Source of the DNA: Chitinivorax tropicus
GTDB taxonomy: Bacteria; Pseudomonadota; Gammaproteobacteria; Burkholderiales; SCOH01
DNA: 55,048 nt
Direction: 5' to 3'
Assembly: GCF_014202905.1 (NCBI RefSeq)
Contig: NZ_JACHHY010000024.1
Location: 1-55,048 of the forward strand
Part shown: positions 53,046-55,048 of the stretch, in pieces
Numbering within the stretch: the first letter of the stretch is position 1
Layout of the letters: every line of letters begins with the position of its first letter
The notes under the pieces: generated by a model
Seen by the model: the letters and a program-made list of their open reading frames with translations, nothing else
Databases searched by the model: none
What the model was told of the DNA's origin: nothing
Program-made: the position numbers and the translations under genes

Positions 53046-55048
53046 ATGATGTTCCATCGTGCAGATTCCACTTTGGCCAATGACAATGAAACCGTAGCGA
53101 AGCAACCCGGCTGGTTCAAACGGCTGGTGCTGTCGTTCACATTAGCCACCTTTGTGCTGCAACCAGTGATGGTTGCTGCGCAGGACATCATCGCTGACCC
53201 TAATGCTGGAGCACATCGACCAATTGTTGGTGCAGCCGCCAATGGGGTTGCTGTGGTGGATATTGCGACACCTTCCGCTGCGGGCGTGTCTCGCAACCAA
53301 TATCAACAGTTCAATGTATCCGAGCGTGGCGCGATCCTGAACAATGCCGCAAATATCACTGCTACCCAATTAGCGGGCCAGATTGTGGCTAACCGGCAAT
53401 TTGCAGCTGGGCAAGCGGCTCGCATCATTGTCAATGAAGTCACCGGAACCAACGCCAGCCGACTGGCAGGCTATCTGGAGGTGGCAGGGCCGCGTGCCCA
53501 AGTGGTGGTCGCCAACCCAAATGGCATCACCTGTAGCGGTTGTGGCTTCATCAACGCCCAACGCGGGGTGTTGACCACAGGTATCCCTCAGTACGCTGCA
53601 GACGGCAGCCTGGATACCTATCGGGTCGGTCGCGGCCAGATCGTTGTCGAGGGGCAGGGGCTGAATGCCAGTAACGTTGACCAATTTGACCTGATTGCCC
53701 GTAGCGTGACCATCAATGCGCAGCTTTGGGCCAACTATTTGAATGTGGTGGCAGGTAATGCCCAGGTCAAACATGATGGTTTGACCATCAGCCCACTGGT
53801 GGGTGAGGGTGCGGCCCCTGCGTTTGCAATCGATGTCGGGGCCCTGGGTGGCATGTATGCCAACAAGATCCGCCTGGTGGGCACCGAGGCTGGGTTGGGT
53901 GTCAATCTGGCCGGTAAATTGGCGGCACGGGCGGGTGACTTCAGCCTGAAGCACGACGGAAAAGTTGTCATCAGTGGCGAGTTGCAAGCCAGTGAGCACA
54001 TTACATTGAGTGCTGGTCATCTGGAGATGGGTGGTAAAAGCGCCGCTGGCGGTGAGTTGGTCGCCCAGGCAAAACAACTGGCCTTGTCCGGTGAGCATCA
54101 GGCCAAAGCAGTCCGGCTTGCCAGTGAGCAATTGTCCACCACTGGTGTGTTGAATAGCCAATCAACCATTGATCTGTCAGCAAAGCAGCTGACCCAGCAA
54201 GCGATTGTCCGTGCTGGAGGGGCGGTCAAACTTGCTGCTACCGATACATTGGATCAACAAGGGAGTATCTCTGCCGCTGGTGATGTGGCGTTATCTGCCC
54301 GTAACCTGACCCAATCTGGGCAGGTGGGTGCAGGGGTGGACGAGGCTGGTGCGACTACAGGGGCTGGGGCGTTGTCAATGACTGCGACCGAGACACTGAA
54401 CGCAACGGGTGCGCAGTTGGCTGCCGGCCAATTGACCGTGGCGGCACGTACATTGAGCCTGGACGGAAAGACACAGGCCAATCAGATTGATGTGAATTCA
54501 ACAGGCGCGTTGAATGTCGCTGGTGAGCTTCGCAGCATCGGGCAAGCCAAGTTGACGGCTGTCGATACGCTGACACAGCAGGCTAAAGTGGCGGCAGGCG
54601 GCCAGCTGACCCTGGTGGGACAGGGCAATGTGTCCGTCGCTGGCTCCCAACATGCGGGTGGGCAGCTGTATGTATCAGGCCGCCAAATACAGCTCGGCGG
54701 CAATAGCCAAGCTGCAACGGTGGCAGTCGAAGCCAGTGATTCCCTCAAGGTGCAGGGCGCGTTGCGTGCGCAGCAAGGAATCAAACTGGCTACAGGTGGT
54801 GCGTTGGAGCAAGCCAGCCAGCTCATTGCCGGCAGTCATGTCGATCTCAGTGCCAACGCTATCAATTTGACCGGTACCACCGCAGCGGGGGTGGATGCCA
54901 AGGGTGTGGCAAACCAGGCAGGGGATTTGACAATCCAGGCTAAAACCACATTGACAGCGACAGGCAGCCAGATTGCCGGTCGGCAACTGACCATGGCGGG
55001 ACGGCAGATCACCCTGGCAGGCCAGACCCAGGCACAAAGCGTGCTGGG
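53046..55048 (+). CDS. Filamentous haemagglutinin-type TpsA exoprotein (3' end outside window)
   Basis: Open to the window edge, 667 codons so far. An extended signal peptide (basic start, then LVLSFTLATFVLQPVMVAAQ) leads into the TPS secretion domain (about 46-290). It has the NPNGI motif (157-161) and CSGCGF (163-168), both hallmarks recognised by TpsB. From about residue 300 the sequence is a repetitive right-handed beta-helix of short degenerate repeats (AAGGQLTLVGQGNVSVAG, ASDSLKVQGALRAQQGIKLA). Such proteins are adhesins, haemolysins or contact-dependent inhibition toxins; the deciding C-terminus is not in view. ATG 53046 and 53049 are adjacent; CAGGTG lies upstream. Confidence 0.95.
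   Translation, partial: MMFHRADSTLANDNETVAKQPGWFKRLVLSFTLATFVLQPVMVAAQDIIADPNAGAHRPIVGAAANGVAVVDIATPSAAGVSRNQYQQFNVSERGAILNNAANITATQLAGQIVANRQFAAGQAARIIVNEVTGTNASRLAGYLEVAGPRAQVVVANPNGITCSGCGFINAQRGVLTTGIPQYAADGSLDTYRVGRGQIVVEGQGLNASNVDQFDLIARSVTINAQLWANYLNVVAGNAQVKHDGLTISPLVGEGAAPAFAIDVGALGGMYANKIRLVGTEAGLGVNLAGKLAARAGDFSLKHDGKVVISGELQASEHITLSAGHLEMGGKSAAGGELVAQAKQLALSGEHQAKAVRLASEQLSTTGVLNSQSTIDLSAKQLTQQAIVRAGGAVKLAATDTLDQQGSISAAGDVALSARNLTQSGQVGAGVDEAGATTGAGALSMTATETLNATGAQLAAGQLTVAARTLSLDGKTQANQIDVNSTGALNVAGELRSIGQAKLTAVDTLTQQAKVAAGGQLTLVGQGNVSVAGSQHAGGQLYVSGRQIQLGGNSQAATVAVEASDSLKVQGALRAQQGIKLATGGALEQASQLIAGSHVDLSANAINLTGTTAAGVDAKGVANQAGDLTIQAKTTLTATGSQIAGRQLTMAGRQITLAGQTQAQSVL

Noticed and set aside
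53370-54161. 263-codon minus-strand frame
   Set aside because: Antisense to tpsA; the repetitive plus-strand codons keep the frame open.

Overview
The window is a 55 kb stretch of a Gram-negative, betaproteobacterial chromosome, probably near the Neisseriales (Chitinivorax/Chitinimonas-like). This is inferred from the mix of genes: groESL under sigma32 plus CIRCE control, glnA-ntrB-ntrC, the lpoA-yraN-diaA-dolP block next to rsmI, polA next to a DUF2782 gene, and a two-partner secretion pair. No rRNA or tRNA gene was seen. The one RNA gene is rnpB (RNase P RNA), which looks unusually short.

Layout. 1-570: right end of an IS3-family element that has cut the 3' end of a small antitoxin-like gene. 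1000-3190: groES-groEL heat-shock operon with terminator. 3310-5300: large Ig-like-domain lipoprotein. 5370-6460: ohrR-ohr peroxide-resistance pair with a near-perfect palindromic operator. 6461-13403 (minus): a decayed small gene, DUF3999 and DUF2339 membrane proteins, and a CYTH-CHAD protein. 13545-13831 (minus): rnpB. 13885-15918: divergent alcohol dehydrogenase/LysR pair. 15920-20660: pyrC, rsmI and the lpoA-yraN-diaA-dolP envelope operon. 20795-24813: EamA transporter, a GH29 fucosidase that looks acquired, a periplasmic solute-binding protein and a coiled-coil protein. 24989-30912: nitrogen-control block ntrC-ntrB, a DUF4124 protein, glnA with a readable sigma54 promoter and two NtrC sites, then rhodanese. 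31179-38197: aroE-mtgA, GNAT, an MBL-fold hydrolase, polA, a LOG-family protein and a DUF2782 protein.

38104-44080 is the least ordinary part. It holds a membrane Ser/Thr kinase with TPR repeats, an enhancer-binding protein with an FHA-like N-terminus and a sigma54 AAA+ domain, three small proteins of unknown function, a short peptide ORF in front of the kinase, and two sigma54-type promoters. I read it as a self-contained signalling locus: kinase to FHA activator to sigma54 promoters to small effector-like proteins. Parts of that chain are inference.

44437-51027 returns to housekeeping genes: comM, a SPOR protein, dsbA, a YegD-type Hsp70, a ketopantoate-reductase-like protein and a membrane dipeptidase. 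51284 to the end is a two-partner secretion locus: a complete TpsB transporter and the first 668 codons of a filamentous-haemagglutinin-type TpsA running off the window.
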